Positions 34,378-43,321 are shown, counted from the stretch's first letter. The stretch is DNA of 44,797 nucleotides from Bacillota bacterium (GCA_021821085.1 JAKACV010000021.1:1-44797); one strand, 5' to 3'. A program made the numbers and translations. Notes: generated by a model not told the origin, from the letters alone.

Positions 34378-35580
34378 TTATGAAAAGGGGTCCATCTGCG
34401 CAAGCAAGGAGATATCACTTAGTTTGCGCAGATACGCCTCCGTAATATCCCCTGCTTTTTGCGGCAGCACTTGCATGAGAGTAAGATCAGAAACCACTTC
34501 GCTGTTAAAACACCAGTCCTTGGGGGAAATGGGTGGATAAGATGAATTGCGCCATACCTTTTGTAACTCTGGGCTAAAAAACCTCCCACCATGATCAGAT
34601 CGCTTGGAAAATAACATTGGAAGATAATCAGCACGTGACCCAGTATGGGGTACAGTGTGAGCAAATCGTACTAGCTCCTCTCTCGGACTAGATTTTGAAC
34701 CCTGAAATAAAATCATATAAAGTGCTTTTCCAGCACGAATACGCTGCTGTAACGATAAGAAATCATCCATAAAAAAACCGAAATATCGATCAATTGCACC
34801 ATCTTGTGCGAGCGCCGGAAAAATGATGCTCGTCAGATGAAATAGCTCTTGTAAATGGAAAAACAAAGTGGGAAACATGGTGTTCTGCAAGTTGTCATTT
34901 TGAATGACTCGTTTTTCGATATAGGATTGTTCATTAACAATCAGTGCAATTGTAAGTAATGATGAAGTGCCAAATTCCAAGAACGTGTCCCAAACAGCCT
35001 CCATAAAAACAGACACATGAAATAACCTTAATAGCCCAATCCATGATTTCCCGTGTTTTTTTCCGAGTTGATAGAGACGAATTTGTGGATAGGCGTTCTG
35101 AAAAGTTAAGGAGTTGCATTGTTCAAGAAAGCCAAATAACACATCTTGCTCGTGAAATCCGAGTGTCATCTGTCCAAATTGTCCACGCAAATCGGTCATG
35201 TTGTAACCGCTATTCCGAGAAACGAGATGAGCTAATAGAGCCCAATGCAATTCTTTAGACTCCTCGTAGATTTTTAGGTAGGCCGAGGTACGCAGAATAT
35301 TATTCCGATTATAATATGTGGTTTCTTTTCTAATTTGTTCGTATAATTGATTAAAAACTTTCTCTTCAAGCACAGTTTGTACATCAATAGAATTGCGTTC
35401 TGCGAGCTTTTTTTCGAGTATAACTTCAAGATACGATTGTGCGCGATGCCAGTCTTGCCTTACGGAAATACTATTTCTTCCATTTCGGTCTCCTGCTAGT
35501 TTGCTGACTTCAGATATTTCCGTTAACCATTCGCGCACTGCTGTAAGTAGCCTTCGCAGTCTAGTTGATCTGGCATCCAC
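34378..35580 (-). CDS. DUF2515 (YppC-like) family protein
   Basis: A 400-residue protein. NRNNILRTSAYLKIYEESKELHWALLAHLVSRNSGYNMTDLRG is the highly conserved block of the DUF2515 family, as in Bacillus YppC. It is mostly helical and contains no catalytic motif I recognise. Function is unknown. The gene starts 104 bases from the divergent hydrolase gene and converges with leuD so tightly that the two stop codons touch. Transcripts of the two genes must overlap. Confidence 0.85.
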   Translation of the reverse strand: MDARSTRLRRLLTAVREWLTEISEVSKLAGDRNGRNSISVRQDWHRAQSYLEVILEKKLAERNSIDVQTVLEEKVFNQLYEQIRKETTYYNRNNILRTSAYLKIYEESKELHWALLAHLVSRNSGYNMTDLRGQFGQMTLGFHEQDVLFGFLEQCNSLTFQNAYPQIRLYQLGKKHGKSWIGLLRLFHVSVFMEAVWDTFLEFGTSSLLTIALIVNEQSYIEKRVIQNDNLQNTMFPTLFFHLQELFHLTSIIFPALAQDGAIDRYFGFFMDDFLSLQQRIRAGKALYMILFQGSKSSPREELVRFAHTVPHTGSRADYLPMLFSKRSDHGGRFFSPELQKVWRNSSYPPISPKDWCFNSEVVSDLTLMQVLPQKAGDITEAYLRKLSDISLLAQMDPFS

Positions 35581-35683
35581 TTCACTGCCCCCTACCTTAT
35601 TGGACGAAAACTTACTATCATCATTTTAAAGATCATTTCGCAAAATTCAAGATCATGCGATTGTCCTTCAGAGGAGTGAATAC

Positions 35684-36505
35684 ATGAGTAAATCACTGTA
35701 TAATTTTACATTTAACGATGTCGAACATCCAATCTGCATCGTCACGTTGATTCACGGCGCAGGCGAACACAGCGGGCGGTACGATTATCTACGTGATCGT
35801 CTCGCAGAACATCGTATGGTCACAGTGATGGGGGATTTGCCCGGACATGGACATTCACCAGGTCAGCGTGGACATATTGACTCTTTTGATGAGTATGTAA
35901 ACGCAGCACTTACTTTTCTAGAGACAGCGCGCAAACGCTATGGAGTTGACATTCCACATGTTTTATTCGGCCATTCAATGGGCGGACTCATCGCTACACT
36001 TGCTGTCGCTCGAACGAATGCACAACCAGATCTTCTTATACTATCATCCCCCGCTTTTGGATTGCGCATGAAAATTTCCCCACTGCGTAAATGGGTGGGT
36101 CGCGCGCTACTTCCCATCGCCCCGCGACTCACTCAACAAAATGGTATTCGCCCCGAAGATGTCACGCGCAACCGTTCAATTGCCAAAGCTTATGGCACAG
36201 ACCATTTAGTTACTCATACCGTAACATTGCGCTGGTATTTCGAGTTTTTATCGGCAATGGAAAAGAGTTTCACCGAGTGTGTACACATTCATATTCCTAT
36301 TTCTATTTGGCAAGGCGGAGCGGACCGCCTGGTCGATCCAGAGGTGGTCCGCCAGTTTGTGCAATCATGTGAAGCCCAATCAATCAGTTACAAAGAGTTC
36401 CCCGAATTGTATCATGAAATCCTAAATGAGCCAGAACGTGACGCCGTGATTGCGGAGATTGTCACTTGGATCAAAGCGCACTTGCCTCAGTGTAATTCGT
36501 TATAA
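35684..36505 (+). CDS. Alpha/beta hydrolase, monoacylglycerol lipase/lysophospholipase-like
   Basis: A 273-residue Serine hydrolase. The oxyanion region is TLIHGAGEHSGRY, the nucleophile is S98 in FGHSMGG, the acid is in WQGGADRLVDPE, and the catalytic His is in YHEILNEPERD. The DLPGHGHSPGQRG segment is typical for the monoacylglycerol lipase/lysophospholipase group. There is no signal peptide, so it acts in the cytoplasm, possibly on monoglycerides in lipid turnover. AGAGGAG lies before the ATG. The substrate is inference from the family. Confidence 0.9.
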   Translation: MSKSLYNFTFNDVEHPICIVTLIHGAGEHSGRYDYLRDRLAEHRMVTVMGDLPGHGHSPGQRGHIDSFDEYVNAALTFLETARKRYGVDIPHVLFGHSMGGLIATLAVARTNAQPDLLILSSPAFGLRMKISPLRKWVGRALLPIAPRLTQQNGIRPEDVTRNRSIAKAYGTDHLVTHTVTLRWYFEFLSAMEKSFTECVHIHIPISIWQGGADRLVDPEVVRQFVQSCEAQSISYKEFPELYHEILNEPERDAVIAEIVTWIKAHLPQCNSL

Positions 36506-36510
36506 CCTGA

Positions 36511-37203
36511 CTAGGTGATCTTTTTTGTCGATGTTTTTGGTGTGTTTTGCATCAATTGACCCATACGTGTCTGTAAGTAGGTCAGGAATTTCCGTTCACT
36601 AAATCCAGAAAAAAATGCAAATAAAAGGGGAACTACGCCCTGCGCATGGAAATCGCCCGTTGCACTATATGCAGTAACTTGCAATAGAAATCCTGATAAG
36701 AGGCCCAGGACACCTCCTGTGAGCGGCTTTACCGCAAGCCATGCATCCATATTTTGTGACAGAGTGTTATGCAGGCGACTATAGTACAACGTGTGCAAAG
36801 CAGACAGAGTTGCCCCTACTGCTCCCCACCAGGCACACATGAGATAGAGTGACAAAGTACTCGTTCCCTGTGCAAAATGAGCAGTCAACGGCGCCAATTC
36901 AAAACAAAGCCCCATTGCCAATAGAACCCCTAACATGAAAATCTGCCAAGAGAACCATATCCAAAAGCGTTTTTGCGCCCATTGCGCACGCATCTGGAAT
37001 TGCCCAAATTCCTCTTTAATTACCAAAAATCCATAATAGGCCCCGATCAAATCTGGTGCGGCCGTTTCGATTGTTTTACGCAGATCTTCAAGTTTGTTTA
37101 TCATGAGATTGCCTGACCCTGATTGTTCTTTTCCAAAATATTGTTCAATCTGACTTGCCAATTCATCAAGTAAGTTTTGCACTGTCTGCGTCTGTAATTG
37201 CAC
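36511..37203 (-). CDS. Four-span membrane protein of unknown function
   Basis: A 230-residue protein. The N-terminal about 80 residues are helical and soluble, followed by about four hydrophobic spans (FWIWFSWQIFMLGVLLAMGLCFELA, LYLMCAWWGAVGATLSALHTLYYS, LTGGVLGLLSGFLLQVTAYSATG, VVPLLFAFFSGFSERKFL). No family is recognised. I take the GTG at 37203 because AAGGGGG lies about eight bases upstream; the frame is open from 37239. It converges with the hydrolase gene, ending five bases from its stop. Confidence 0.75.
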   Translation of the reverse strand: MQLQTQTVQNLLDELASQIEQYFGKEQSGSGNLMINKLEDLRKTIETAAPDLIGAYYGFLVIKEEFGQFQMRAQWAQKRFWIWFSWQIFMLGVLLAMGLCFELAPLTAHFAQGTSTLSLYLMCAWWGAVGATLSALHTLYYSRLHNTLSQNMDAWLAVKPLTGGVLGLLSGFLLQVTAYSATGDFHAQGVVPLLFAFFSGFSERKFLTYLQTRMGQLMQNTPKTSTKKIT

Positions 37204-37334
37204 GTTGCTCACCCCCTTTCTAAGTAAAATAGTGCTCAACCGCTCCCCGCCGTGCGACAGCGCATAAAAATACCGTCCTAATCCATACTATTACCGAAGC
37301 GATCCATTTGGCACGACACGTGGAGGTGGTTCCG

Positions 37335-37571
37335 ATGCAACAGGATATGGACGACTTCGCCCGCTCAGGTCGCAAGGCCATTCGAGACACATCCGAAAGA
37401 ATCGGAGATACTTTTGAAACCGTAGCACGTACAACAGGTAGTGTTGTAAATGGCGTTGCACAAACTGCAAAGCATGTCGTCTCTGCCGTTACTGACGGTG
37501 TTCAGAAAACGACAAACGACACGCTCCATAATTTGCATGTAGCACCAAAAAACAACACGGATCACAGCTAA
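37335..37571 (+). CDS. Small amphipathic-helix protein
   Basis: A 78-residue protein, MQQDMDDFARSGRKAIRDTSERIGDTFE, then VARTTGSVVNGVAQTAKHVVSAVTDGVQKTT. The middle part is a series of 11- to 13-residue amphipathic helices with Val and Thr, as in small stress or lipid-surface proteins. I chose the ATG at 37335 because GGAGGTGG lies upstream; a start at 37308 would lack this. A strong terminator follows at 37599. Function is unknown; membrane or lipid binding is a guess from helix pattern. Confidence 0.7.
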   Translation: MQQDMDDFARSGRKAIRDTSERIGDTFETVARTTGSVVNGVAQTAKHVVSAVTDGVQKTTNDTLHNLHVAPKNNTDHS

Positions 37572-37598
37572 ACCAAAACATCGTTCTATGATCGCTTC

Positions 37599-37625
37599 CT
37601 GCGACGCAATGCGTCGCAGTTTTTT
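37599..37625 (+). terminator. Rho-independent terminator after the small helical protein
   Basis: CTGCGACGC and its reverse complement GCGTCGCAG form a 9-bp stem with a three-base loop, followed by six T. Confidence 0.9.
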
Positions 37626-37677
37626 CATTAGAAACACCAAATTCATGATTACTCGGCCATCTTTTTGGAACAAAAAT

Positions 37678-37738
37678 CCCCCCTTGGGCATAAGTCGTGA
37701 GTAGTCGCATGATATGCGAACAACTCGACAAGGAGGGG
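37678..37738 (+). promoter_or_regulatory. Structured leader that can mask the ribosome binding site of the NiaP-like gene
   Basis: CCCCCCTT at 37678-37685 can pair with AAGGAGGGG (37730-37738), the ribosome binding site of the next gene, with one bulged A. The segment between folds into a smaller hairpin with TCGCAT-GAT-ATGCGA at 37705-37719 and flanking GAGT/ACTC pairs. The inner palindrome could also be a repressor site. Confidence 0.5.
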
Positions 37739-37743
37739 CACTC

Positions 37744-38961
37744 ATGAAACCGAAAGATTTAAGTAAAAAATTACTATTTGCAAGTGGCATTGGCATGTTA
37801 TTTGACGCCATGGATGTCGGCTTGCTTGGTTTTGTCATTGCTGCCCTCATTCTGGTTTGGCACATTTCTGCGCAATCTGCCGGATTACTTGGCAGCATCA
37901 CACTTGTCGGAATGGCCATTGGATCAGCTGTCGCTGGATTATTTGCAGATCGAGTAGGACGCAAAACGACCTTTTTACTTACGCTATTGATTTACTCGAT
38001 TGCAAGCGGAGTCAGTGCATTTGCCACATCCCTTAGTTTTTTACTTGTCATGCGTGCGATCACAGGGTTTGGACTGGGCGGAGAATTGCCTGTTGCCACT
38101 ACGTTTGTCCTCGAATCTTCTCCACCCGAGATTCGCGGTAGACGCACCGCATTACTTGAAACCTATTGGGCCTTTGGCAGTATTGTTGCAGCGCTTATTG
38201 GATTTCTTGTGATCCCTATCTTCACTTGGCGTGCAGCATTTGCGATTACTGTTTTACCTGCATTCTATGCGCTCTATTTACGTCGTTCGTTGCCTGAAAC
38301 TCCCGTATTTCGCAACATGAAAGAGAAACTACACTTTACGCAAAACATGACTCGCTTATGGGGGCAAGAATTGCGTAAAAAGACCATTCTGCTTTGGGTG
38401 CTTTGGTTCACAGCAAATTTTGCGTATTATGGCATGTTCTTTTGGTTACCAAGCGTCCTTGTGTTAAAAGGTTTTTCACTCATTCACAGTTTCGGTTATG
38501 TACTTATCATGGCCATCGCACAAGTACCAGGCTATCTTGCATCCGCTTGGCTCGTTGAAAAATTGGGTAGAAAGTGGACACTTGTCCTCTTTTCCGTCAT
38601 TTCAGCCATATCAGCGCTGCTTTTTGGCTTATCAAATAGCTTTGGTTTATTGATGCTATTCGGGATTCTTTTAAACTTTAGTAACCTCGGGGCTTGGGGT
38701 GCCACTTATGTCTTTTCCGTAGAACAATATCCGCCCGCGACTCGGGCCACAGGACTCGGATGGGCGATGGGAATCGGAAAACTGGGGGGAGTTATTGCAC
38801 CCTATCTAGTTGGAACTCTCGTTGCCGCAAATACTCCATTCGGCAATATATTTGGCCTCTTTTTCGTCGTTACTTTAATTGGTGTCATTGTTTTATTAGC
38901 CTTAGGCAAAGACGAGCGAAAAGACAAGCCAGAAACAGAATTTCTCGAGATGCAACAATAG
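37744..38961 (+). CDS. MFS transporter, NiaP (YceI)-like, putative niacin uptake
   Basis: A 405-residue major facilitator with 12 expected spans. GMLFDAMDVGLLGFVIAAL at the first span, the loop-2 motif GLFADRVGRKTT, FGLGGELPVATTFVLES, YYGMFFWLPSVLVLKGFSLIHSFGYVL and FSNLGAWGATYVFSVEQYPPATRATGLG match the niacin/nicotinate transporter NiaP of Bacillus and its relatives among sugar and aromatic-acid symporters. I take the ATG at 37744 with AAGGAGGGG upstream. It carries its own structured leader and a terminator. The family is firm; niacin as substrate is inference from similarity that I judge by eye. Confidence 0.85.
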   Translation: MKPKDLSKKLLFASGIGMLFDAMDVGLLGFVIAALILVWHISAQSAGLLGSITLVGMAIGSAVAGLFADRVGRKTTFLLTLLIYSIASGVSAFATSLSFLLVMRAITGFGLGGELPVATTFVLESSPPEIRGRRTALLETYWAFGSIVAALIGFLVIPIFTWRAAFAITVLPAFYALYLRRSLPETPVFRNMKEKLHFTQNMTRLWGQELRKKTILLWVLWFTANFAYYGMFFWLPSVLVLKGFSLIHSFGYVLIMAIAQVPGYLASAWLVEKLGRKWTLVLFSVISAISALLFGLSNSFGLLMLFGILLNFSNLGAWGATYVFSVEQYPPATRATGLGWAMGIGKLGGVIAPYLVGTLVAANTPFGNIFGLFFVVTLIGVIVLLALGKDERKDKPETEFLEMQQ

Positions 38962-38977
38962 TAATGGTACCGCACGA

Positions 38978-39020
38978 GCCACTCTCTCAATCACTTGTGA
39001 TGAAGAGAGTGGCTTTCTTC
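38978..39020 (+). terminator. Terminator of the NiaP-like gene
   Basis: GCCACTCTCT at 38978-38987 pairs with AGAGAGTGGC at 39004-39013, a 10-bp stem followed by TTTCTTC. No U-run exists on the minus strand, so the convergent ECF gene is not clearly terminated by it. Confidence 0.7.
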
Positions 39021-39055
39021 ATCCTCTTCTATCATGCGCACCTTAAGCCGCTTTC

Positions 39056-41506
39056 TCATACGGCGAATAGCAGTGCGATCGCAGTTACAAAAAGTACGAT
39101 CAAAAATAAATAATCCCAAACATGTACACGAACATCTCGATAATACGTGCGTGCTTTAGGGTTTATCGCCACATCTCCCTGAAATCCTCGCGCTTCCATC
39201 GCGATGGCTACTCGCTCACTCATGCGAATGGCTTGCGACAGAAGTGGTAAAGCATATGTCACCGGATTGATGAAGGCCCATTTTGCTTCCTTCCCACGTA
39301 GTTGCCTCGCCTGTTTTAACTTCGTCCACTCCGTCTGAAATAGAGGCACCACGCGAATTCCTGAAAGCATTCCATACGCGAATTTCGGTTGAACAGAAAA
39401 ATTTTTACTCAATGCTACGATTAGATCTGTAAGATCAATAGAGGATATAAAGAAAATACCAAAACCAACTGCCGCTAACATGCGTAATGCAAGTACAATT
39501 CCTTCATAAAATCCAATCCAACTTAAACGATACCACAAAAAATGAAATGTTGGAGTATGGGGTCCAACAGCTGCAAACGCCGTAAGCGACCATACGTAGA
39601 AGAGATAGAAACCAACAAAAGGGAAGAATCGTTGTGCAATTTTCAGTGGACTCAGTTTCGCTAAAGTCATCATGAGGATAACTGGCATAACAAACATTGC
39701 AAATCCCTGCGCCATGGTATGAGCGAAAACTGCGAAAACTGTCACAAGTAACGTAGATAGCAGGAACCAGGCTGGATTCAACTTGGAAGCAAATGTTCTT
39801 TTTTGTAATGCTCGCACATCATCACGTCCATGGTTGTTGACGCAAGGACCTTCTTCAAATGCAATGTCTGCATTACCGACAATAGCTTCCAAATCGTCAA
39901 GCAGGTGCGCACGTTGCATCAATGCGCGGTCAGCAAACAACCCATCAGAATCGCCATGATAGAGTACCTTCCCCTCTGCAACCACCAGAACATCTGTGGC
40001 AAAACGACTGACAAGATCCATGTCGTGCGTAGTCAAAACAATGGTTCTTCCCTGCGCGTGTAATTGCACGAGACGATCCATAATTGCCTGTTGCGTTTTT
40101 GCATCTTGTCCAAATGTAGGCTCATCAAGTAAATACAGTTCATGTTCGGCTTTTACCATCGCAGCAACACTCAATCGACGCTTTTGTCCTTGACTCAAAG
40201 CAAATGGACTATGCTTTGCATGATCAGCTAATCCAAATTGATCTAACAACTGCATTACATCTTCTGGAACATCGTCACCCACGAGACGATCCGCTAATTC
40301 GTCTCCGACTCGCTCATAAATAAATTGATATTCAGGATTTTGAAAGCAATACGCAACCGTCTGCGCAAGTTTCTTCTTATTCCATTTTTCAATTGGATGA
40401 CCTAAAAGCCGAATCTCACCTGTTTGCACATGCGTAAGTCCACGCATCACCTGAAGTAACGATGATTTGCCAGCGCCATTTGGTCCAACAATCGCTGTGA
40501 ACGATCCCTTTTCAATGCAGAGTGACAAATCACTCCAAACCATTTGCTCGCCATAGCGAACCGATGCATTGTACAATGTCACAACTGCATCCTGTTCTGT
40601 GACAGTAGAAACTCTTCTCTGAACTGAAGTTGACACCCGCTTCATTTCTTCCTGATGTTTCCCAAACGGATCAAGTCGCGCTTTCCACGGTGGCACTATC
40701 CCAACCCGTACTAACCAATCCCACTCCTCACGGATAACGTCCCATGTATCGCCAATTCGATATATCTGACCCTGTTGATCAAAGAGGACCACGCGATCCA
40801 TGTAAGGAAGAACTAGATCAAACTTGTGTTCTATGACAATCATTGACTTTTTCGCTCGATGCAATGCACCCATTCGTTCAAATACGAGGCGTGACGAAGC
40901 TGGGTCCAGATTGGCAGTGGGTTCATCAAAAACAAGCAGTTTCGCATCCATTGCAAGAGCTGACGCAATCGCTAGTTTCTGCTTCATGCCGCCAGAAAAT
41001 GCAGTATGAGTGTCAGCAAGAACGACATCGAGATTCGCTTCGTGGAGTGAATGGAGGATACGCTGAGTCATCCATGAAGAGTCAATTTGCAAATTTTCTA
41101 AACCAAATGCGACCTCATCCCCCACTTTTAACATGCAAAACTGAGCGTCTGCATCTTGAAACACATAACCGATCGCACCCGGTACTGTTAACGCATGAGC
41201 CCATGTAACCGTCCCGGTCACATGAGCTTCAACGGCTCTCGGAATCACATTTGCACACAGCATAGCAAGCGTGCTCTTCCCACACCCACTCGGACCGAGA
41301 AAGAGAACAGATTCACCTTCATATAACTCCAAGTTCATATTCGTTAATACTGGCACATCCGTTTGTTCATAGGCAATCGACACATCTTGTACCAAAAGCC
41401 ACTGTGTTCGCTCTTCTCGTTCTTCAGTCACAGCGGTTACAGTCGATGCGCGTGCGGCTTCCATTATTCGGTTTTTTTCCAAGTGCGCATCCTCCAACCG
41501 TGCCAT
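39056..41506 (-). CDS. ECF transporter: two ATPases and EcfT fused in one chain (YkoD-YkoC type)
   Basis: An 816-residue energy-coupling module. The first ATPase (about 35-265) has GPSGCGKST, a Q-loop VFQDADAQFC, the signature FSGGMKQKLA and LLVFDEPTANLDP. The second (about 300-530) has GPNGAGKSS, ALSQGQKRRLSV and LYLLDEPTFGQD. The C-terminal about 240 residues are the EcfT membrane subunit with several spans and the coupling motif VAIAMEARGFQG, preceded by QARQLRG. In Bacillus, YkoD holds the two ATPases and YkoC is separate; here all three are one chain. The S component YkoE is just upstream and a TPP riboswitch controls both. The start is uncertain: I take ATG 41506, but a TTG at 41575 overlapping ykoE and an ATG at 41464 are possible. 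Confidence 0.93.
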   Translation of the reverse strand: MARLEDAHLEKNRIMEAARASTVTAVTEEREERTQWLLVQDVSIAYEQTDVPVLTNMNLELYEGESVLFLGPSGCGKSTLAMLCANVIPRAVEAHVTGTVTWAHALTVPGAIGYVFQDADAQFCMLKVGDEVAFGLENLQIDSSWMTQRILHSLHEANLDVVLADTHTAFSGGMKQKLAIASALAMDAKLLVFDEPTANLDPASSRLVFERMGALHRAKKSMIVIEHKFDLVLPYMDRVVLFDQQGQIYRIGDTWDVIREEWDWLVRVGIVPPWKARLDPFGKHQEEMKRVSTSVQRRVSTVTEQDAVVTLYNASVRYGEQMVWSDLSLCIEKGSFTAIVGPNGAGKSSLLQVMRGLTHVQTGEIRLLGHPIEKWNKKKLAQTVAYCFQNPEYQFIYERVGDELADRLVGDDVPEDVMQLLDQFGLADHAKHSPFALSQGQKRRLSVAAMVKAEHELYLLDEPTFGQDAKTQQAIMDRLVQLHAQGRTIVLTTHDMDLVSRFATDVLVVAEGKVLYHGDSDGLFADRALMQRAHLLDDLEAIVGNADIAFEEGPCVNNHGRDDVRALQKRTFASKLNPAWFLLSTLLVTVFAVFAHTMAQGFAMFVMPVILMMTLAKLSPLKIAQRFFPFVGFYLFYVWSLTAFAAVGPHTPTFHFLWYRLSWIGFYEGIVLALRMLAAVGFGIFFISSIDLTDLIVALSKNFSVQPKFAYGMLSGIRVVPLFQTEWTKLKQARQLRGKEAKWAFINPVTYALPLLSQAIRMSERVAIAMEARGFQGDVAINPKARTYYRDVRVHVWDYLFLIVLFVTAIALLFAV

Positions 41507-41549
41507 GTTCTCGCTTTGCGATGTGCCAGTGGTAACACTGCTGTGCAAA

Positions 41550-42110
41550 TTACCGTTGTTGTTTGGCAATCGCAAAGTTTCTCAATGTTCCCGTGCGCAA
41601 TAGTGCATCGCCAATCAATTTTGGCAAAACTCCTGCAAGCAATGCTCCGCTTAGCATCGTTACGACTGTATAGCCGATAATCACGGGTACGGAGTATTGG
41701 TATCCCTGATATTCAAAATACCACTGAATACTGTTCCCCACTCCCCCGAGAGAGCCTGCAACAAGCATGGGTCCCCAATCGTAACGCCGCCATCGCCAAA
41801 GAGCAAATCCGGCTTCTGATCCCGCCCCTTGCACAAGTCCAGAAATGACAGCGCCAATACTATAGGGGCTGCCAAAAAGAAATTCAACACATGCACTGAC
41901 TACTTCAGAAAAAAATGCCGCGCCCGGGCGGCGAATAATGTATGGGACAAGTCCTGCAGCAATCCACCACAGACCATTAACAAGCGCACCCACAATGGGA
42001 CTCATAGCACCCGCAAACAAAGGGTTTGTGATCCAATCCCACCCCATGTAAATAGCTCCACACACAACAGATAAAATAGCTGCAACGACGATGTCACGCA
42101 GTTTCCACAT
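41550..42110 (-). CDS. ykoE: ECF transporter S component YkoE (thiamine or HMP uptake)
   Basis: A 186-residue membrane protein with about five to six spans. WKLRDIVVAAILSVVCGAIYMGWDW, AFFSEVVSACVEFLFGSPYSIGAVISGLVQGAGSEAGFAL and the closing segment match the YkoE family. The S component binds the vitamin with high affinity and docks onto EcfT. The TPP riboswitch upstream implies thiamine or its pyrimidine moiety as substrate. The ATG at 42110 is preceded by AAAGGGGGGAATT as a ribosome binding site. Its end overlaps or lies 44 bases from the energy-coupling gene, depending on that gene's start. Confidence 0.92.
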   Translation of the reverse strand: MWKLRDIVVAAILSVVCGAIYMGWDWITNPLFAGAMSPIVGALVNGLWWIAAGLVPYIIRRPGAAFFSEVVSACVEFLFGSPYSIGAVISGLVQGAGSEAGFALWRWRRYDWGPMLVAGSLGGVGNSIQWYFEYQGYQYSVPVIIGYTVVTMLSGALLAGVLPKLIGDALLRTGTLRNFAIAKQQR

Positions 42111-42210
42111 GATGAATTCCCCCCTTTTACCATCTATTTGTCATCCCATTCACCTTGCAGAAAAATGGCCATCCGCTCTATGTGCAGCGTCTGTCTCGCT
42201 TCTTGAAGAT

Positions 42211-42270
42211 GAACAAAAAGCCCCCCCTTTCCAGAACTGACGGCTCGTCAGCATCGCGAAAGGGGGGGCT
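42211..42270 (-). terminator. Expression-platform terminator of the TPP riboswitch
   Basis: AGCCCCCCCTTTC (42219-42231) and its reverse complement (42258-42270) form a 13-bp perfect stem followed on the minus strand by five T. It lies between the TPP aptamer and ykoE, as expected for transcription-attenuating riboswitches. Confidence 0.9.
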
Positions 42271-42299
42271 CAGTCTCACAGTTATACATTAAGAATGGC

Positions 42300-42395
42300 C
42301 AAGGCACTTCCTCCCGCTGGTATGATCCAGATCGAGTCCACAAAGGGTTGGCAACATCGCCTCTCAGCCATCAGCATGGCACCCCTAGCGCCAAA
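42300..42395 (-). promoter_or_regulatory. TPP riboswitch (THI element)
   Basis: The minus strand reads GCGCTAGGGGTGCC, then GGCTGAGAGG, then CAACCCTTTG, GATCTGGATCATACCAGCGG and GGAAGTGCC, the standard conserved blocks of the thiamine pyrophosphate aptamer in order. Binding of TPP would favour the terminator at 42211-42270 and stop transcription of ykoE and the ECF gene. Confidence 0.97.
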
Positions 42396-42414
42396 CAATA
42401 TTATTTTCACCTAC

Positions 42415-42443
42415 ACTATACCACAAGTGAGACGGTATGTAAA
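42415..42443 (-). promoter_or_regulatory. SigA promoter of the TPP riboswitch transcript
   Basis: TTTACA, a 17-base spacer and TATAGT on the minus strand, ending about 20 bases before the aptamer. Confidence 0.8.
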
Positions 42444-42469
42444 CGACCATTTCAGAATAGCTGCGCCAT

Positions 42470-43321
42470 TTAAGCGAGCCCAAACGTTACTTGATCAGGA
42501 TCATAATCAAAACTTCTGTGATTCTGATTTAACGCAGTAATTTGTGCAATTTCATCAGTAGTTAAATGAAAATCAAACACCTGCGCATTTTCACGAATAC
42601 GGTTGGCATGAACTGACTTCGGAATTGTGACAACCTCTTGATCCAAATCCCAGCGCAATACAATCTGTGCAACAGATTTATTGTACTTTGTAGCGAGTTG
42701 CTGCAACAACGGATGACCCAGCATCTCGCCACCACGCATAAGAGGTGACCACGCCTCTAATTGAATCCCTTGCTCACGACAAAAAGTATATAATTCACGC
42801 TGTGTCAAGAAGGGATGAAATTCCACTTGATTCACCACTGGTTTTACTTCAAAATGATTCATTACATCCTGTAAATGATGAGGTTGAAAGTTACTCACAC
42901 CAATCGCGCGTACATATCCATCTTTGTATAACTTTTCAAATGCGCGCCATGTCTCTAAGTACTTCCCTGCGATGGCCCAATGAATCAAATACAGATCAAC
43001 ATAATCTACGCCAAGTTTCTTACGACTCTCCTCAAACGCCTGCAGAGTCGACTCATACCCTTGACGCGCATTCCATAGTTTCGTAGTGATAAATAACTCT
43101 TCACGCGCCACCCCAGAATCCCCAATAGCTTGACCCACGCCCGCTTCATTGCCATAAATCGCCGCTGTATCAATATGCCTATACCCATGTTCAATCGCGC
43201 TTCGAACAGCGTCCTCTACTTCGCCACCCTCCTTGGACTCCCATACTCCAAGTCCAAGCCAAGGCATCTTCACTCCGTTGTTCAATGTGGTACTCTTCGT
43301 CAAAGCTACCTCGTGACTCAT
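42470..43321 (-). CDS. Aldo/keto reductase (YvgN/2,5-diketogluconate reductase group)
   Basis: A 283-residue NADPH-dependent reductase with a TIM-barrel fold. The catalytic tetrad is visible: Asp and Tyr in GYRHIDTAAIYGNEAGVG, Lys in ELFITTKLWN, and His in LYLIHWA. The cofactor phosphate site is in TIPKSVHANRIRENAQVFDF. Length is normal. It reduces aldehydes such as methylglyoxal in related species; the in vivo substrate here is unknown. A GGGGGGAA ribosome binding site precedes the ATG at 43321, and a Fur-box-like site lies 32 bases upstream. It ends 27 bases from the promoter of the TPP riboswitch, into which it reads. Confidence 0.94.
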   Translation of the reverse strand: MSHEVALTKSTTLNNGVKMPWLGLGVWESKEGGEVEDAVRSAIEHGYRHIDTAAIYGNEAGVGQAIGDSGVAREELFITTKLWNARQGYESTLQAFEESRKKLGVDYVDLYLIHWAIAGKYLETWRAFEKLYKDGYVRAIGVSNFQPHHLQDVMNHFEVKPVVNQVEFHPFLTQRELYTFCREQGIQLEAWSPLMRGGEMLGHPLLQQLATKYNKSVAQIVLRWDLDQEVVTIPKSVHANRIRENAQVFDFHLTTDEIAQITALNQNHRSFDYDPDQVTFGLA

